From an uncultured Lentisphaerota bacterium (GTDB lineage Bacteria; Verrucomicrobiota; Kiritimatiellia; CAIQIC01): DNA of 64,000 nt. Positions 61,595 to 64,000 of the stretch are shown in pieces. The translations under genes and the position numbers were made by a program. The stretch spans positions 1-64,000 of the forward strand of contig CAIWHP010000199.1 in NCBI GenBank assembly GCA_903912445.1, written 5' to 3'. The notes beneath the pieces were generated by a model. That model was not told the origin of the DNA. It saw nothing but the letters and a program-made list of their open reading frames with translations, and did not search any database. The stretch's first letter is position 1, and the number at the start of each line of letters is the position of its first letter.

Positions 61595-62926
61595 TTATTC
61601 GGTTTTCTTTGCGTTTGCCTCCTCTGCTTCGTCTGGCTGTCCTCTGACCGCTGATCTCTGACCTCTTGCTTCCAAGCCCTCGGCGCTACGGCACCCCAGG
61701 CCCATCAGCAGCAGCCAGCAGGCGGGGAGGATGGTCCAGGTTTCCCACGGCAGGTGGGCGGTCTGCAGGGTGAAGAAGTTCAGCCAGACGCCGCGGCCCG
61801 TGAGGATCAGCGCCCACCAGTGGGTCAACGACAGCGCGATGGCCGCAGCCAGCAGCAGGCCCCAAGTTCGCGGCCGCAGGCTGGGCCGCAGCGCCAGCAG
61901 CAGCACGATGTCGAGGTAGGCCAGTCCCCAGCCGACCGGGCGGCCGAGGTAGAGCAGGACGAACGCGAGGGCGAAGAGCATGGGGAAACCCAGTTGCCGG
62001 CTCCGGCAGCGCCAGAGCGTCGCTGCGAGCAGCGCGAGCCAGAGGACGTTGGTCGCGAGCTGGGCTGTCGCGGCGGGGAGGCCGAGCATGACCAGGCCCT
62101 GCATCGGCGCGCGATTCCACAGGCTCATCGGGGTCTGCTCGGCGACGGGCAGCGTCCACCATTGATAGTCCATGGCGTGCCGGAAGTAGTCCAGCGCCGC
62201 GGCGCGGACGGGGCCGCCCCACGCGGCGATGTCGAGCGCGGCGAGCAGCAGCGCGCCGGCGGCGGCGAGCGCGAGGCCGCGGAAATGCGCGCGGCGCTGG
62301 GGCGCGTCGGTGACCAGCAGCAGCAGGCCGAAGGCGATGAAGAACAGGGCGTAGAAGGGCTTGATCAGGACCGTCAGCGCGATCAGCGGTGCGGCCCAGA
62401 TGCCGCGCCGGCGCCAGAGCAGCCACGCGGTGGCGAGGCTGAGGAAAGGCAACAGCAGTTCGGCGTTCCCGGCGAGGAAGGTCGCGAGCACATCCCATGA
62501 GCCGCTGATCAGCAGCAACCACCAGGGCGCGGCCTGCGCGGCCCGCAGCCAGAGCCAGCCGAAGCCGACCACCGCGCCCAGCAGCAGGCAGATGAAGAAC
62601 GGCGCGCCCGTGTGCAGGCGCTGGATGAGCAGCGCGAGGGTGGGGGGATAAAGATAGGGCCCGGGCTGCGGCGGCGGCAGCGCGCCCATTTTCCCGCCGG
62701 TGACCACGAAGAGCTCCGCCTGATGGATCCCCCGCCAGAGCTGCCGGCACTGCTCCGGCCGCTGATAGGGCCCCTCGCCGCGCTTGAGCCCATCCACCGC
62801 GTGTTGATAGCCCTGATAGTCGATCGGCTGGATGCCCGTGCGCGTCACCAGCAGCAGGAGGAACACCGCCGCGAGCGCGAACCACGCGGCGAACACTGTC
62901 CACGGGATGAGCCGGAGAAACTTCAC
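61595..62926 (-). CDS. GT87-like membrane mannosyltransferase (DUF2029)
   Basis: 443 residues, ATG 62926, with a membrane anchor at the start and about nine to eleven hydrophobic helices. 'IDYQGYQHAVDGLKRGEGPY' in the first outer loop holds the Asp-Tyr pair typical of GT87/GT-C enzymes, and 'PGPYLYPPTLALLIQRLHTG' matches the Tyr-Pro-Pro region of the family. These enzymes add sugars from polyprenyl-phosphate donors on the outer face of the inner membrane. The last ~28 residues ('EARGQRSAVRGQPDEAEEAN') are encoded by intergenic-type repeat sequence, so the original C-terminus has probably been replaced. Confidence 0.8.
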   Translation of the reverse strand: MKFLRLIPWTVFAAWFALAAVFLLLLVTRTGIQPIDYQGYQHAVDGLKRGEGPYQRPEQCRQLWRGIHQAELFVVTGGKMGALPPPQPGPYLYPPTLALLIQRLHTGAPFFICLLLGAVVGFGWLWLRAAQAAPWWLLLISGSWDVLATFLAGNAELLLPFLSLATAWLLWRRRGIWAAPLIALTVLIKPFYALFFIAFGLLLLVTDAPQRRAHFRGLALAAAGALLLAALDIAAWGGPVRAAALDYFRHAMDYQWWTLPVAEQTPMSLWNRAPMQGLVMLGLPAATAQLATNVLWLALLAATLWRCRSRQLGFPMLFALAFVLLYLGRPVGWGLAYLDIVLLLALRPSLRPRTWGLLLAAAIALSLTHWWALILTGRGVWLNFFTLQTAHLPWETWTILPACWLLLMGLGCRSAEGLEARGQRSAVRGQPDEAEEANAKKTE

Positions 62927-63229
62927 CAGCGCAGCCTAGGCGGGGGTGCGGGATGGGTCAAGGGGGAAGGGAGAGGAGGAAGGGACGAGGGACGGGGGGC
63001 GGGGGGCGAGGGCAGGCGGGGGAAGTAGTCAGTCGGCGTAGCGGCGGAAGCCATCCACAGATTACTCAGATTACGCAGATTATTCGGACAGGGGAGCGAC
63101 TAGCCACGAAAGAACTTAAAGTCTTCCTCTCTGTGCTCATTGCGTCATTTCGCGGCTAATCCTCTTCCGGTCCTGCTTCTGTGTAATCTGCGAAATCTGT
63201 GGATCAGCTGCCACCTTGACGGTGGCCGT
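62927..63229. repeat. G-rich tract and 152-bp nested palindromic element
   Basis: 62959-63027 is a purine-rich tract with at least six runs of three or more G. 63053-63204 is bounded by ATCCACAGAT/ATCTGTGGAT, with inner pairs CGCAGATTA/TAATCTGCG and TAGCCaCGAAA/TTTCGcGGCTA, so the whole element can fold on itself. No gene is supported. Confidence 0.8.
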
Positions 63230-63670
63230 TCAGGCGGCCGGGAGTACTTTCAAGCCCGCCGCGCGGGCGAGGCGAGCTTGGTCTTGGTCGAAGGTGTAGA
63301 ACTCCCGCACGCCGAACGTTAGAGCCGCAGCGACATGCAGGATGTCCAAAGCGCGGCAACCGAGTTCAGCGCTGTTGTCCGCGCTTAAAAGCTCCGCTTG
63401 GGCATACACGTCGTTCCACATCGGCGTGGCGGACATGAAGAACCCGGCCCGTTCGTGGCTTTCCTGCTGGTGCAGGGTGGCGGTCGCTTGTAAGGCGGTG
63501 ATCCGTCGGCGCAGGACGGCGAGCCGGATGGCATTGCGAAGTTCCAGTCGATGCAAGGGGGTAAACGCGAGCGGCTCCTGCATGCGTTGAACCAGTGCTG
63601 CCGCACGCGCGGATTCGGCCTCCGGCAGGAACAGCGCGCCCAGCACGGAGGTGTCCACATACGCCCGCAT
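63230..63670 (-). CDS. PIN-domain ribonuclease toxin
   Basis: 146 residues, ATG 63670, whose A is shared with the antitoxin stop (TGATG). PIN-domain acidic residues are in place: 'MRAYVDTSVLGALFLPEAES' (first Asp), Glu in 'LHRLELRNAIRLAVL', 'GCRALDILHVAAALTFGVRE' (third Asp) and 'FYTFDQDQARLARAAGLKV' (fourth). VapC-type toxins cut tRNA, rRNA or mRNA using a metal held by these residues. Coupled to and downstream of its antitoxin, the usual order. Confidence 0.93.
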   Translation of the reverse strand: MRAYVDTSVLGALFLPEAESARAAALVQRMQEPLAFTPLHRLELRNAIRLAVLRRRITALQATATLHQQESHERAGFFMSATPMWNDVYAQAELLSADNSAELGCRALDILHVAAALTFGVREFYTFDQDQARLARAAGLKVLPAA

Positions 63671-63939
63671 CAGAACCGCTCCTGCCGCCGGGCCGCGACC
63701 ACGGCGTTTTCTCCCCGGGGTGGCCGCGCGCCATAGATCGCACGCTGGTCCGCCATGAAGTCCGGCCAGGCCGGCTTGTCGGTCGCCGGCGCTGCCAGGT
63801 TGGGGGGCACGATTTTGGCCACGGTCTTGCGGCGGCTGGTGACGAGCACTTCCTCGCCGTTGCCCACCCACTGCAAGACCTGGTGGAAGGACTGCCGTAC
63901 TTCGCGGATGCTGAAGGCATGGACGGTTGCTGTTTTCAT
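63670..63939 (-). CDS. Phd/YefM-type antitoxin
   Basis: 89 residues, ATG 63939. The N-terminal DNA-binding part ('FSIREVRQSFHQVLQWVGNG' then 'EEVLVTSRRKTVAKIVPP') matches the Phd/YefM fold. The C-terminal ~40 residues are less ordered and would wrap the toxin ('ATDKPAWPDFMADQRAIYG'). It probably represses its own promoter, which lies in the last ~60 bp of the window. Confidence 0.88.
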   Translation of the reverse strand: MKTATVHAFSIREVRQSFHQVLQWVGNGEEVLVTSRRKTVAKIVPPNLAAPATDKPAWPDFMADQRAIYGARPPRGENAVVAARRQERF

Positions 63940-64000
63940 CGGTGTGTCTCTATTTGGTGAAGCAATATGATTCACAAGGGCGGATCTGTCAAGCGTCGGC

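Noticed and set aside
59563-63204. CRISPR array suggested by many short repeats
   Set aside because: The repeats are not evenly spaced with unique spacers of constant length, are often inverted, and no cas gene is present.

Overview
This 64 kb window is GC-rich, densely coding bacterial DNA. It most resembles the Verrucomicrobiota / Kiritimatiellota / Lentisphaerota side of the PVC superphylum. The evidence is the planctomycete-type secreted families (DUF1549/DUF1553, DUF1501, pre-peptidase C-terminal proteins, an HzsA-like multihaem protein), many secreted glycan-active enzymes, oxidoreductases with Tat signals, and intergenic DNA full of small palindromic repeats. The taxonomic call is inference; no rRNA or ribosomal protein gene is present.

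Layout. 1-9.5 kb: a small lipoprotein, tatA with a clear terminator, then a run of exported or accessory genes (DUF4838 protein, FAD-dependent oxidoreductase, DUF1846 protein, polysaccharide deacetylase-like protein, alginate-lyase-like protein). 9.8-19.9 kb (+ strand): DUF1549/DUF1553 protein, DUF1501 protein, two pre-peptidase C-terminal (PPC) paralogues, a LamG protein and a PQQ-type beta-propeller protein. 20.4-22.8 kb (- strand): a Tat-exported Gfo/Idh/MocA oxidoreductase and a sugar-phosphate epimerase-like protein. 23.7-35.1 kb (- strand): a second copy of the same layout, with a 1,699-residue DUF1549/DUF1553 protein that carries ten alanine-rich coiled-coil repeats, then a DUF1501 protein, a PPC protein with a zinc ribbon, and a three-haem HzsA-like protein. 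35.4-36.6 kb: a Fic-family gene broken by a one-base frameshift. 36.8-40.3 kb: a cytoplasmic sugar cluster (cupin isomerase, TIM-barrel epimerase, Gfo/Idh/MocA dehydrogenase). 40.8-49.1 kb: MtfA-type peptidase, histone-deacetylase-family enzyme, GH16, GH29 fucosidase, DedA and a large secreted hydrolase. 49.3-59.6 kb: tRNA-Thr, then nuoA-BC-D-H-I-J-K-L-M-N, an 11-module complex I without nuoEFG and with a fused NuoB-NuoC. 59.6-64 kb: repeat-rich DNA, a small lipoprotein in a lower-GC patch, a GT87-like mannosyltransferase and a Phd/PIN toxin-antitoxin pair.

How it fits together. The sequence suggests a polysaccharide-feeding organism. It exports hydrolases, lyases and large adhesive or scaffold-like proteins, some through Tat, and conserves energy with a complex I that would need a donor other than the NADH module, unless nuoEFG lies elsewhere.

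The most unusual signals are: (1) the duplicated DUF1549/1553-DUF1501-PPC locus, with its giant repeat helix and SHOCT-like tails on secreted proteins; (2) an intergenic element made of two CCAAnnnTTGG palindromes whose centres are 31-32 bp apart at eight separate places, one of them opening the only gap in the otherwise overlapping nuo operon; (3) the NuoB-NuoC fusion in a complex I lacking EFG; (4) several nested palindromic, MITE-like elements.
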